Made by a program: the position numbers and the translations under genes. Positions 37,186 through 50,492 of a stretch of 64,000 bases of DNA are shown here, in pieces. The stretch spans positions 3,821 to 67,820 of the forward strand of contig VZRZ01006167.1 of NCBI GenBank assembly GCA_013398175.1, given 5' to 3'. The stretch is from Climacteris rufus. Taxonomy: Eukaryota; Chordata; Aves; Passeriformes; Climacteridae. Below the pieces are notes generated by a model. The model worked only from the letters and a program-made list of their open reading frames with translations. It had not been told where the DNA came from and did not search any database. Each line of letters opens with the position of its first letter. Within the stretch, counting starts at the first letter, position 1.

Positions 37186-38247
37186 GTCTAGCTATAAAAA
37201 TGCTGCAGCAAGGCAAAAGGGGAGGGCATGATTATGTGCAATTGATAGAAAAATCCACATTAAACTCTCAGAATAACTGTCCACCAGTGAGATTATCACA
37301 ACCTCGGACAGGTTCCCCTTGACTGAACTCTCATCAGACTAGTTTTGATCAACTTTCCCCAAGCACATCATGAGCTTCCCTTAGCATTGCTGTTTTTCAC
37401 TTGAGCCCTTTGGCACACTCCATAGAGTCAAGCTCTCCGTCTGCAATTTCCTTGGGGTAAGCAAGAAACTCATGTTGAAACTGGGGACCACTGTGATGTC
37501 CAGAGATTTAATTGCCTTTTGGATGCTCTGGGTTTAGAGTTCACCTTGTCAGCTGTTTGCAATAGCCCTGGAAAAGCACTGACACCTTTGCAAGGAAAGC
37601 CTCAAATATTTGAGGTCTCCAAGAAAAAAACCACTTTTTTTTTTTAATAGTATATTTTGATCTGATTTGGAGTACAAATATCATTTGTCTAATTAAGAGC
37701 AGTGAGTACCCAGGATGATGGCAGCTTTCAATTTTTCTGCACCTGGATGTTCAAAGCACTTTAGGAAGTTTGGATTTGCAGGGATAAAAATAGAAGAGGT
37801 TTTGTTGATTGTGCTTTTTAAGAAGCCAGCTCTGTTCAAGCCATTTTACTGAGTGACCCGGCAGCTGTGCCAGCTGAACTGTGAAGAACCTGGACAGAAA
37901 CAAATGCCAAAGCAGGAGGGAAGGGCGTGCACTGATTCTACTGCCCAAGGCTTTGCTTCATTAAAATCACACTCTTGGAGCACACCAGCTATACTAGGAA
38001 AGATCAGTGCTGTCCTTACCATCTTTATCCTTTCCCAAAGGGGATCTGGCAGCAAACAGTTTCAAAGATACCAAAGTATCTTTTAAAGTATTTGGCTGAT
38101 TTGGCTCCCGCTTTCAGTATTTTTGTGCTTTGGGCTACCCAGCAGTTTACACCTTAAAGTGGTGCTGAAATATTAGCAAGATACGGGTGTGGTAAGACAC
38201 ATCTGGAGGGCAAGTGTCACCTGCATCAGTGAGAGACTGGATCATAG
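37186..38247. other. Noncoding stretch, nothing recognised
   Basis: No gene or repeat was recognised apart from a T-rich run near 37633-37645. Confidence 0.5.
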
Positions 38248-38375
38248 AATCATAGAATGACCCGAGTTGAAAGGGACCTTGAAGATCATCCTGTTACAAC
38301 CCCCCTGCCACTGACAGGGACACCTTCCACTATACCAGGTTGCTCGAAGCCCCAGCCAGCCTCGTCTCCATCAGG
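38248..38375 (-). mobile_element. Short CR1 LINE 3' fragment
   Basis: The reverse-oriented tail 'atcatagaatcatagaatga' leads to 'aagggaccttgaagatcatc' and 'accttccactataccaggtt'. It is strongly 5'-truncated. Confidence 0.9.
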
Positions 38376-39932
38376 CAGATTGGAGAATTAAACTCTTTTG
38401 CCCACAAAATAGCAAGGGATGTCCCATCCCAATAATGCCAAAGGGTTTGCACCTGCAACTCTGTGAAATCCTGATTTTCCAGTGGTCTCTCAGCAGTCAC
38501 TTCCTGCTCGGTTTCTGTTGATGTCAGTTGAATTTCACTCTCTGTCACCTGAAGCCAGGGGCACTTCATCAGACCTCTCCTCTCCTCTAAATGCTCTCCC
38601 CAGCACAGCCCAGAGCAAGAAGGAAAAGCAAATCCTAGCCACTGGCTCTCACCAGTCAGTCTGTAATCTGCTGCAGGTTCCCAAGGGTTTCAGAGAAACA
38701 AGATGTCTTGACGATTTTGTGTCCCGAACCTCCAGACCTTCTGGAGTCTGTCCATCCATAACACTGCTGCTTTCTAAGGCATTGCTTTTGGCTGAGTCCT
38801 GTGTCAAGCTCTATGAATCAAACTCTCCAGAGAAGTAAACAAAACCAGTTCCTGCCTTAGAAAGTGGGTCTGAATTGCACAGGCAGGAGTGAGATGAGTC
38901 TTGCTCCCTTTAGGCTGGAATAGCTCCCTGGTGATTCATCCCACAGGGGAACTGGAGACCATGTTAGTATTAACCCTATTAAAAAATAAATAGCCAATGC
39001 CATCCTCAGCCACATGCTTTGATAAGGAGCCACAGCTCCAGCTCCTGAGACTCTACAACATCTCCACAAGCTCATTCTCCTGGTTTGTTTTGCTCCTGCC
39101 ATCTGCAGCTTTCTTGGCGTCTCACAGGCAGACGCACCCCCCAGTCTTTCTGTTGTCAAGTCCATATATCAAAATAGAGACTCCACCACTTCTTGTGAAC
39201 CCAATAAAGCTTTTCTCTTGTCTTCTGAAGGTGCTGCCTGCCTTCCTTCTCTTTCTGTCATCTCTCCATGTGCATCTCTATCAAGTGTTCAGCCAACAGC
39301 ATTTCCCCACCAAAAATTAACATTTCCAATTAATTGAGGGTTTAACCAGTTTCCCTATTTTATTCACCCTTTTCCCTACTAGTCTGTCCAGGAAGGAAAA
39401 TGTAAATGAACAAGAATTGAAGAAACCCACCAGACTGGAGAACTTGTGAGAGGCTGGGCAAAGGGACAGAGAGAGATGGAAAAATGAAAACTTTTACATC
39501 AGCAAAAAGTGGCATGTACTTGCATTTGCATATTAAACTATCTAACCATGAAATACTCTTCCTGGAGAACAAAATTCAAATTTAGGAACCAAGACCATTC
39601 AGGAACCAGCCAAACCCCTATTTTCTCACTAATTTATAAAATATGCTTTTAATTCAGCAATATGGTTTTTATAGAAAGTGGGGTTAGTATTTGGGAAAAG
39701 CTGTACTAAATGCATATGATCCAGTAGAAGACAAAGTGAGGTGAGGAAAATTATTTCTGAGAGATTTGATTTACATGATACTGATATCCCCCCTTCAAAC
39801 CACCATTGTATTAGCAAAAGGCCAGGCACTGATACAGTCACTCAGATGTATCCATCTGCTTTAAAAAGAAATGACTGATTGTACATTTTTTTCTTGAAAC
39901 TGGAGAATTTCAGCATTTAAGAGTAATATGTT
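38376..39932. other. Noncoding stretch, nothing recognised
   Basis: Open frames up to about 118 codons on both strands, none with a recognisable domain. No repeat could be supported. Confidence 0.5.
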
Positions 39933-40952
39933 TATTTTCAAGTTTAAATTATTACATCGTAGTAAAAAAAACCAAATTTTCATTGTTGTGCAAAGCCATA
40001 CTATTGCTTCTATCTAAGGAAAATATACTTGTTTTTTATCAAAAATACTTTTATCCAAATTACAACAGGGCTTAGCCTTAGAAAATTTACTGTGACTTTT
40101 ATATAAACTATGATATTCTAGATTTTTACTAGTTCCAAATATTGCCTAAACGTTCATTCTGATGATAACAGTCTAGATGCAGCAAAGCCCTCTCAGTAAA
40201 TTATCGTTCACCCAAGGTGACATTCAAGCTGTCAGGATCTTAAGCATAGCAAAATAACCCTGCCACCTCATGTCGTGCTCCAACAGGGAAAGCTCAATGA
40301 CAGCACTGACAACAAGAAGAGCAGGTGAGCCAAACAGCATTTTTCCTATTCTATCCAGGGACTGTGTGATTTGCCCAAAGCTATAATAGCATTCAGTGTC
40401 AGAAAGCTGGGTGAGTGGCATTTAATTGGTGTACAATGCTGATCTCTGCAGCACTCCTGGTTCAGAACGCTATAATGCAGCAATACCATAAATAGACTAA
40501 AGTCCTGTGAAGAAAGAAAAAAATCAACCATCTCCCCATCTTCTATTACTGCAAACACGGAGAATATTAACAAGACAGTGTATGATAACTGTACTGCTAT
40601 AAACTAACCGGTGCCTCCTTAATGTAAAGGATCTAACTCACTGCAATGCAAGTCCCTGATGGATTAAATACACAACTATATGGATAGAGCTATCTACACA
40701 GTGTGTTTAGCCAGTTCCTCAGCCTATTCATAAACACAGGACACACGGTATATTTTATTTATACAGTACCTTCCTCATCTGTGTTATTTTTAAAGGCTGC
40801 AGCTCAAAGTCACCAGAGCCCTCATCTCTCCTGCAGCTGAAAGCTCAACTTTCCAGCAGACTCCTGGGTTCACACGCGTCTCCACATNNNNNNNNNNNNN
40901 NNNNNNNNNNNNNNNNNNNNNNNNNNNNNNNNNNNNNNNNNAAGGAAAGGGA

Positions 40953-40983
<31 letters not shown>

Positions 40984-42046
40984 GAAGTTTCGTCTCTGCT
41001 TGCAGCCTTTTGCCTCCCCGACTCTCCCAGCAGCCTTTCCAGCGCAAGCCAAGGAAGAGTTTCCTTGGGGAAGTTGTACCTCTGTTGCATGCCAGCTGAC
41101 TAAAACTCTGCAAGCTCCAAGAGAAGTTTGAAGTCACAGGGAAAAAAAAATACTCCCCATAGACTGGTCCTTGAATTCATTCCTTTGCAGTCATGAGCTC
41201 TTATATATTCCCAAGCTTCCCAGAGCATATGAATACATACCTCTGTAACTGTTTTAAAATGTGTGTGTCCTCTGCACTTCTCTTTATTTTCCATTTTATT
41301 CATTTAGCCTTGGCTTATTTCCTGCAGTTTCTCAGCTGGTAATTACACTCCTCTCATATTGACATATGAAACAGTCTGTGAATAACACAAAAAATCCCCT
41401 CTGAGGGCTTGGGGACACGTGCTTGTCTCTAAAGTCATCTGTGCCTGTCCCACAGCTGTCAGCCTGCAGATTCTCAGGGGCTGGGGTAAACCGGAGGCAC
41501 TGAGCTGGCTCCAAACCTTAAATTTCAAGTCCATGCAGGATGAGCTGCATAGAAAAAGGGTATATGGGAGCAGGGCATGCACATCGTGTTTGGTGTCCCA
41601 ACAGCTCAGGTGTGTCTCCATGGCACAGCAGTGGGATAGCCGAACACACCCTTGGGGGAAAGAATAAATTCAATTTAATGCTTGAATGGGTAATAAGGTA
41701 AATACTTTCTAAAAGTGTAGTGGGATGGATTTTGCTTGCTTTACTTTGGGTGTGAAGCTCCCTTTTCTTTCAGAAGCAATGCTTTTGTGTAAGTTGGTGG
41801 GGGACTTGCACACTGTGTTGTTTTCAACGGCTTAGTCATGCCATGATACCTGCACAGGTGTTCACTGGCTCTGCATGTTCATTTGCTGCACTGTAAACCT
41901 CTGAGGGTATTGCCAACTCCTCCATAGATGTCTTAGGACCAAACTGAGTCTTGGCTTCACCAGCCAGGATAAGACGTCCCCTGGGCCCCCCAATTGGGGA
42001 GCTCCCACAGGTACTAGGGGTCAAAGAAAACCTCCCAGGGACCACT
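39933..42046. repeat. Duplicated 2-kb segment, copy 1 (contains a gap)
   Basis: From 'tattttcaagtttaaattat' to 'cctcccagggaccact' this segment is repeated almost base for base at 42048-44028. The left half is offset by exactly 2115 bp and the right half by 1981-1982 bp. The difference comes from the gap and GA-rich tract that copy 2 lacks. Only scattered differences were noticed elsewhere (G/A at about 41639 versus 43619, and one extra G in a G run near 43640). Noncoding apart from a possible 5' exon next to the gap. Confidence 0.95.
40888..40941. other. Assembly gap (54 N)
   Basis: A run of N beside a GA-rich tract (GGAGGAGGAGG units, 40942-40986). Copy 2 of the duplicated segment has sequence at this place, up to a single n at 43043. 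Confidence 0.99.
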
Positions 42047-42047
42047 N

Positions 42048-44028
42048 TATTTTCAAGTTTAAATTATTACATCGTAGTAAAAAAAACCAAATTTTCATTG
42101 TTGTGCAAAGCCATACTATTGCTTCTATCTAAGGAAAATATACTTGTTTTTTATCAAAAATACTTTTATCCAAATTACAACAGGGCTTAGCCTTAGAAAA
42201 TTTACTGTGACTTTTATATAAACTATGATATTCTAGATTTTTACTAGTTCCAAATATTGCCTAAACGTTCATTCTGATGATAACAGTCTAGATGCAGCAA
42301 AGCCCTCTCAGTAAATTATCGTTCACCCAAGGTGACATTCAAGCTGTCAGGATCTTAAGCATAGCAAAATAACCCTGCCACCTCATGTCGTGCTCCAACA
42401 GGGAAAGCTCAATGACAGCACTGACAACAAGAAGAGCAGGTGAGCCAAACAGCATTTTTCCTATTCTATCCAGGGACTGTGTGATTTGCCCAAAGCTATA
42501 ATAGCATTCAGTGTCAGAAAGCTGGGTGAGTGGCATTTAATTGGTGTACAATGCTGATCTCTGCAGCACTCCTGGTTCAGAACGCTATAATGCAGCAATA
42601 CCATAAATAGACTAAAGTCCTGTGAAGAAAGAAAAAAATCAACCATCTCCCCATCTTCTATTACTGCAAACACGGAGAATATTAACAAGACAGTGTATGA
42701 TAACTGTACTGCTATAAACTAACCGGTGCCTCCTTAATGTAAAGGATCTAACTCACTGCAATGCAAGTCCCTGATGGATTAAATACACAACTATATGGAT
42801 AGAGCTATCTACACAGTGTGTTTAGCCAGTTCCTCAGCCTATTCATAAACACAGGACACACGGTATATTTTATTTATACAGTACCTTCCTCATCTGTGTT
42901 ATTTTTAAAGGCTGCAGCTCAAAGTCACCAGAGCCCTCATCTCTCCTGCAGCTGAAAGCTCAACTTTCCAGCAGACTCCTGGGTTCACACGCGTCTCCAC
43001 ATACCTGTTCTGTGGCTGAAGGAGAAGGAGGAGGAGGAGGAGGNCTTGGGGAAGTTGTACCTCTGTTGCATGCCAGCTGACTAAAACTCTGCAAGCTCCA
43101 AGAGAAGTTTGAAGTCACAGGGAAAAAAAAATACTCCCCATAGACTGGTCCTTGAATTCATTCCTTTGCAGTCATGAGCTCTTATATATTCCCAAGCTTC
43201 CCAGAGCATATGAATACATACCTCTGTAACTGTTTTAAAATGTGTGTGTCCTCTGCACTTCTCTTTATTTTCCATTTTATTCATTTAGCCTTGGCTTATT
43301 TCCTGCAGTTTCTCAGCTGGTAATTACACTCCTCTCATATTGACATATGAAACAGTCTGTGAATAACACAAAAAATCCCCTCTGAGGGCTTGGGGACACG
43401 TGCTTGTCTCTAAAGTCATCTGTGCCTGTCCCACAGCTGTCAGCCTGCAGATTCTCAGGGGCTGGGGTAAACCGGAGGCACTGAGCTGGCTCCAAACCTT
43501 AAATTTCAAGTCCATGCAGGATGAGCTGCATAGAAAAAGGGTATATGGGAGCAGGGCATGCACATCGTGTTTGGTGTCCCAACAGCTCAGGTGTGTCTCC
43601 ATGGCACAGCAGTGGGATAACCGAACACACCCTTGGGGGGAAAGAATAAATTCAATTTAATGCTTGAATGGGTAATAAGGTAAATACTTTCTAAAAGTGT
43701 AGTGGGATGGATTTTGCTTGCTTTACTTTGGGTGTGAAGCTCCCTTTTCTTTCAGAAGCAATGCTTTTGTGTAAGTTGGTGGGGGACTTGCACACTGTGT
43801 TGTTTTCAACGGCTTAGTCATGCCATGATACCTGCACAGGTGTTCACTGGCTCTGCATGTTCATTTGCTGCACTGTAAACCTCTGAGGGTATTGCCAACT
43901 CCTCCATAGATGTCTTAGGACCAAACTGAGTCTTGGCTTCACCAGCCAGGATAAGACGTCCCCTGGGCCCCCCAATTGGGGAGCTCCCACAGGTACTAGG
44001 GGTCAAAGAAAACCTCCCAGGGACCACT
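42048..44028. repeat. Duplicated 2-kb segment, copy 2
   Basis: A near-identical repeat of 39933-42046, joined to it through a single n at 42047. A second n at 43043 follows a GAAGGAGGAGG tract. Unique sequence continues after 44028. The n junctions at both sequence changes point to an assembly origin. Confidence 0.95.
43000..43042 (-). other. Candidate 5' noncoding exon donor of LRRC32
   Basis: On the minus strand, a (CCT)n-rich tract runs into 'CAGCCACAGAACAG' followed by GTATGTGG, a good splice donor, at about 43005. It lies about 10.8 kb upstream of the LRRC32 coding start on the same strand. A pyrimidine-rich first exon would fit the split 5' UTR inferred from the coding exon. It is interrupted by an n in this copy and by the gap in copy 1. 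Speculative. Confidence 0.25.
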
Positions 44029-46210
44029 CCAAATCTCCCACCTTCTCCCCTGGGTGTACGAGGAGCATCTCTAATGAGTGACCTCCCCCTTAGAGGAGAG
44101 GTTTGCCTTCAGCATCATGTGTTTTTTCCCCTTTGCACTTAGATATGCAACAATGGCCAAGAATTTTCACAAAAAATATATGAGGTGCTGACTCCCTTCT
44201 GCTGGACAGCATCAATTCTGTCTTGCTTTTCTGGATCTGCTTATTAAAATCGGATAAAACTACATCCTTTTATACCATGTGCCAAGCAGAATGGTATTTG
44301 TGAATTCTGCTGAGCGTTTGCAGGCTCCAGCTTTTGCTTCTCGGCAACAGGTTTGTTCTCTGGTGCACACCAACTACTGTGAGCCAGAGTTACTTCAGAT
44401 CTGCACCATACTGGGAGATTCAAGATGAAAACATCTACAGATGTGAAAGATGGGTTTGTTAAATATCTCAGTAAATACACTTTGCTCATGTTGTTGCAAT
44501 AAGATTGTAACAAGAAAAATCAATTTAATAGTAATGTGTACATAATGGTAAAGAAGTAAACAACAATGGTTTTATTACTGCACTGGCTATTGCCTGTGTA
44601 CAGGTATAGCTGTAAATGCATATTTATTATTATTATTGTTGTTGTCGTTGTTACCATTATTATGGGCCAAAACTCACCTCATAGCCCATGCTACCTTATT
44701 TGGACGGGACCGGCAGAGAGAGTTCACCAAGGAACAAGGATATATTGTATCCCCTGCTGTCATCACACCAGGACAAACAGACGACCAACCTGATGTCACA
44801 CTAGCCAAGTCTGAAGGATGACTGTGGACCTGCTGCTTAGAGATGGGGGTCCAGTTGTATTTCCCAGGTGGTGCACGGCTAGCTGATAGGAAAATAGTCC
44901 ATCGCAGAAGACTCCCAACATGAAATTTCAGACTTACATGGAAGCAGAAGGAATTATTCCCACACATTCTGCTGTTGTTAGACTCCATCTCTGGTGTGTG
45001 GGCAGAACCTTGGGTCAACCTATGGTTTATTTCCAGTGACACCTGAGTGCAGATGGCTTTTCCAGTTACATCTCTTCCCACTAAAGATATCTCTCCCAAT
45101 GAGTGATCTGGATCCCAAGGAGTGGCCTGATCTGCACAAACTTCACCCTTATCTAGGGCACATTGGATATGTCCAGGTGTGTAGCCCTCAGTTATCTACC
45201 TCTGGATGGTGACTCCACAGATCATTGTTTCACTGTGTACCAGAGTGCCCTAAATAAAGTGGGGACAGCATGCCAAGCTGCTCTAGAATAGTGTAGGAGG
45301 ACTGTGAGAAGCAGAAGCAGCCGAACCTGAATCAGGCCCTGAAGAAAACCCAAGAACTGCACACCGCTTGTATGGAACCATCTAGTTTGGTGGTGAAAGG
45401 TGCCCATGACACAGCTAATCCTCAATGTGATTGATGTGAGGAGCTGGGTTATGACAGCATTGATGTACCCATGCATACCTCTGCAGATTTGTAGGATTTT
45501 GCCTCCAAAACTGTTTACAAGCACCAGTCCTGCAATAATTTCTGCTGGTACTGGCCATGCACAAATCCTACATTCCTCTGTACTAGGGCAGCAGGATGTG
45601 GCAATCAGCAAATGCCACCTCAAAACAAAAAGGCCATGGGTCAGTGCTGGCCACACAAAGTCAATCCTGAACCATCTCTTCCCCCTCCAAGTCTCACAGG
45701 ATTCCCACTCTTCCATGGGACAGGTGAACAGGCTTGGTTGGTGGGGCTGGCATGAAGCCAAGCAGAAGTGCATGAACAGAAAGCAAAATTTCCAGCTGGT
45801 GAGATGCTCCAAGACATCACTGCCAGTATAAGCATCATTACCTTGAACTGATGTTAGCCCAGTTGCTTTCTAAAAATTACATTAAAAAGGAAGATGAAAT
45901 AAGACAAAAGAAAGAAGCCAGGAACAAAAGAACTGGCAGTTTTTAATCACTTGCTAAAGATTAGAGGTTGACCATGTGCTCACCTCACACTTAAAATAGG
46001 TTCTATCATGTCAACAGGATGCCCAACTCTAATTATAAATTATATTTCCCCAGACTAAACAAAGTTTGATATTTATGCTCCATTTCCTCCAGCTCTGATT
46101 ATAGCTTGTTCTTTTAAAAAAATACAGGAGGAATCAGAGGACCAAGAGCTTTTCTCTGGCCCCTCTTCTTCTGTTCCTGCTGGTGTTGAGGGAAGTTTGA
46201 TGCCAGGAAT
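44029..46210. other. Noncoding stretch with unrecognised open frames
   Basis: It contains a short TTA/TTG microsatellite (about 44622-44662) and overlapping open frames on both strands at 45222-45831 (minus 196 codons, plus 143 codons). Neither product resembles a family I know, and I do not call a gene. Confidence 0.45.
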
Positions 46211-46264
46211 ATGATGATGCGTCATACACTGGGATTTTGCCTTGTCTTGGTGCTGATGCTGGTG
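46211..46264 (+). other. Possible signal-peptide exon (weak)
   Basis: ATG at 46211 opens 'MMMRHTLGFCLVLVLMLV', followed directly by a GTGAGC donor at 46265. Read through, the frame ends after 32 codons at 46309. The hydrophobic core and donor resemble a first exon of a secreted or membrane protein, but no matching downstream exon was identified and chance is possible. Confidence 0.2.
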
Positions 46265-46309
46265 GTGAGCAGAACAGGGAAGTTGTCCTGGTCACCAGGT
46301 CAGCTGTGA

Positions 46310-49300
46310 TTCCTGTCCCATATCAGTCTCATCACATGGTGCCTGCAGGCCTCAGGTACTGTGACTTCAGCTGAACTTGAGAAAGAAGTTGCTCTTGGCA
46401 TCTCCCTGGACTACACTTGGCTCAGTCCCCTCTGGGCCCAGCCATAACCTTCCTCAGGTCCACCTCACCTTGGGCCATGAAGGCGTTGGCACTGCAAGAT
46501 GCAGACAGCTCCACGTACAACTGCAAAAGGGACACACCTTAACTAGCTCCAAATCAGCTATCAGTGACCCCAGCACCTGTGAAATTCATCCCAAAAGCAG
46601 GGTAAAAAATGCATGTCCAGTTCTCCTGGGACACTTCACGACCACTCAGACAGATACAACCAGCTATGAAGCAGTCAGCTGTGCCCATGTTATGAATCAG
46701 TGATTTGAAGGATAAGCACAGTCCTGGGCATAGTTCTGGCTCATCTTGTCACTCTTACATGACAGGGTCCCCAGGCACTGCTTGATGCCTGGGTGGGCAA
46801 TGCCAGAAAATTAAGCAAGAAAGCAAAATTCACATAACCGTGTTCATGCTTAGGAATGTTGTACATCACTTGGAGTGGCAGATATTGTGGAAACTCCTTG
46901 TGTAAGTAGGTACTACTGCAGGATATAGATGAGGTGTCTTTGGTGATAAGGGTCTTCTGCAGAGTGAGAGACCACAGAAGACAACACAAATAAACTGGGG
47001 GGAGAAATATTGCCCCAGATATGGGCATTGCTGGGGCATGCAGCAGTGAGGCAGTAAGGAAAAAGGGATAGGGAAAACATGTGGGCAAAACTCCCAGGCA
47101 AGTATACTCATATCACAGGAGCTGCAGAGTCCCATAATTTTTGAGGGGTTGAAATGGGGCAAATGGAATTTGTGTTTGAATTGTGAGGGGCCAAAATTGT
47201 CTCCAGGGCCTCTGGTTTTATTTTCCATCCCCTGTGAGACTCAGACATGCACCATTGCACAGCAAGACTTTGAGGTATGGCTTGCAAGCAGAGTTGCCAG
47301 GTGAACTTCTCGAGAAGATGGAAATAAGGGCAGAGAGCTCCTTCCTTGCTTGCACGTGCCCTGCCAGCTCAGATGGTTGGAGGCAGTCTGCATCCAACCC
47401 AGATTTTTCAGGTGTTTCTGGGCTTTTTCTGTCCACTACTATGTCCAGAGACATCTTCTAGCCTGTGTTTGGACATCCCAAAGCTTTATCAGCAGGTTCG
47501 GGAAACTGCGCTCCACGGGACAAATCTGGTTTATCTTCAAATGCAAATCAAAGGAGACTGATGCGGTTTCTCTTGCAAATACTTCTCGTATCTCTGCTCT
47601 ACCACTGCAATAGCAGGAGGATCTATGAATCAAGTGATGCCAACAAGCAGTAGAACAGTCTTCTCTGCTGTCTGTGCTAACAGGGTTAAAGATCATGTTT
47701 CACTCTAAATCTCCTGCTCCATTTAATGTGTGAAATATCACCCATTCTTCTTCCTTCTTTTGATTTCCTTTTGGGAGGGAGAATGAAAAAGAAAGTCGGT
47801 CTCTTCCCCCAGCATTTTCAGTCCCTGCTATTGACTCAGACCTTATGAAAATCAGTTTAAGCTATAAACCACCATTGAAATAATCAGCTTTGCCTTTTTG
47901 TTGTCCCTTTTTTCCACATCTTTACTCTGGCTAGGTGCTGTCTTACTGCAGGGAAGCTATAGTGAAAGGATTGCTGGCATTATATGTACAAGGCCTGGAA
48001 GCTGACATGACAGGTTATTTTTGGCTCATGCAGAAAAGGATTTCATCACAGTTGGCTGAGAGTGTGCTCTAACCTGTCTTTTGCTCCTTCTATGTTGATT
48101 TTTAGGCAAAGGCTGAAGAGAAGTTTCCAATCATAATCCTAGGGAGAGAAGAAAGTAGTTAGAAATGCTCTATTTTTGCCATGTTCCTTAAACCCTTTGA
48201 TCCTTCCCATAACAAGCCCTTGTTCCATCACCATGTCATCATTTTTTTTTAATAGCTCACAGGTGTGTTATTTCCAAAATGTCTTTGCTTCCTGCACAGT
48301 GTGTTAGCTTTACTTGAATAATATAACTTCCAGCCTCAATGATGTATTTCGGAATTTCTTTTCATGAAGGAAAAGGATTGAAACACTGACTTAAACCCTG
48401 AGCATGGTCCTTTGTGCAGACAGTCTGTCATGGCAGTCCCTGTGTTCAGTGCTTCAGGTGGAACATGCTGCAGGAGGAGAAAGGTGTCTACACCATCTAA
48501 CAACCCCTTTGGATCAAAGAATGAAGCTGGGGATACATTGGGAGACATAGGGGAATCTTGGAGTTATTTCAGTGGAGTGAGAAAACAGACATAGGGCAAC
48601 AATCTGAAGGAAACAATCCTGCTCATCTATCCAATTTTTCTGAACCTTGAAAATCTAACTTGATGTGGAACATCTTCTAGATTTCAGAGGTGGGATGCAC
48701 TCAGCAAAAACTTCAGAGCCAGTGCACATGCTACTTTTCCACTAGGAAGTTTAGTGCACTGGAATGCGAACACAGAAGCACAGATAATTATGTTTAAATA
48801 TGTATCACCAGCCAGGTAGAAGAAGTGATAGCAGCAGGTTTGAAAAGCTGAGTAAACTCCTGATCTCCTTTTTCTCACAGAAATTCGTAACCCCAGAATG
48901 ATGTCATAGGTGAAAAAGGTATCTCTGATCAAATGTAGACATCTGCAAGATCGGTATCTATCAAAGGAGCCACTGATTTTTATATCCTACAGCTCATGGA
49001 GGGAAATAGAAGACCTTCTTGCTTGTGATTCATCTCATTCTCCAGCAGATGAGTCACCCACAAGGAGCTCCAACTTTCTCCTGTGAACAAGGGAGTGGTG
49101 ACTGACTAACACAGACATAGATTCAAAATGAAGTTAAATGAGTCCCTCTTGTAGTCAGGAAACAGAGAATTTGGGGATTTTTGCTGGTTATGGGTGTACC
49201 TTCTGCAGGAGTAAATCCCAGCTTTCCAGCCCCAGTTGGACATATCAATTCCTTAAAACACTTTCCAGGCTTCATTGAGAGAAGCCACTTGGTGATGGTA

Positions 49301-50194
49301 TTTCTGGATGTGTTACAAATGTTATAAGGGATTCTGACATTCTGTTGTTGCTTTGAGGGTCTGACATCCATCACCCCATTGAGCAAAGCCCTGAAGAGGA
49401 TTCCTCCGTGAAGAGCCTCCGTACTCCTATAAAGCATGTCCTCATATACAAATGTAAAGTTCTTTGTTAAGAAATTGAGATGCATCTTAGTTAGACTGTA
49501 CATCCCTTTTCTTCCTCAGGTCAAAGGCACTGTGTTTTAAACAATGATCCTTACAGACCTCACGACCCATCTAGAAGGTCTGTCTATACCATATCATAAG
49601 CATCTCCTGGATGAAAGGGTGTGCTTCTTTGGATTTGCTCTCTGGCATCAAGATTCATGTACTTTTATCCTCTCCATAGCATGAGTGAAAAGAGAATAAG
49701 CTCTTTGCTCATTGGACATTTTCAAAACGTCCCTCTTACTGATAGCACACTTCACAACTTAATGGATGAAATCAGCTGTTCTCAGGACTAAGGATTATTA
49801 GAATGGACACATTGGTTCATATCCTTGCTAGGTTTAGATCTCAGTCATTTTCAGCTCTCAGGGAAGACATTCTTGATAAAAGACCAGTCCTGTTACAGTA
49901 CATCAGTGAATACCCACTCACGCCCAGTGAAAACTGGGTAGACATACAGCTCCAACTGACCTCTCCCTTTCTCCAGACACACGTGCCAATATCCATGCCA
50001 TCCATGAAAGAGGTTTTAGCCGCAGCACAGAGGAAGCTTCTCACCTTTCACTTGTGACATTCCTTGTGGTTGCCCCATGATGAACCACTCTCAGCTCAGC
50101 CCATTTCATCCTTGAAAAATGCAGAGAATTTCTAAACAAATAAACAAAACAAAAACTAGCTATCACACTGTGCCATATGAGGGCGTTTGTTGTA
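46310..50194. other. Noncoding stretch, nothing recognised
   Basis: Open frames of up to about 126 codons on both strands without recognisable domains. No CR1 or LTR copy could be supported. Confidence 0.45.
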
Positions 50195-50492
50195 AGGGTT
50201 AAGGTTCAGGATAAAAACTTTTTAGCAGGGCCTGTTGCACTAGAATAGGGGGTAATGGTTTTAAATTAAAAGATGGATGATTTAGATTAGATATTAGGAA
50301 ATAGTTTTTTACAATGAGGGTGGTGAAACACTGGCACAGTTTGCCTAGAGATGTGGTTGCCACATCCCTGGAAGTGTTCAAGGCCAGGCTGGATGGGGTT
50401 CTGAGCAACCTGGTCTGTTCATTTCAGCGGGAGTGAACTAGTTGACTTTGGTTCCTTCCAAACCAAACTATTTTATGATTCTATAATATGAA
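50195..50492 (+). mobile_element. CR1 LINE 3' fragment
   Basis: It reads 'tttagattagatattaggaa', 'atgagggtggtgaaacactg', 'tgttcaaggccaggctgg', and ends in 'ttttatgattctataat'. It is diverged. Confidence 0.88.

Noticed and set aside
40790..41137. 115-codon minus frame across the N gap
   Set aside because: It runs through unknown bases and a GGA repeat; the residues are not real data.
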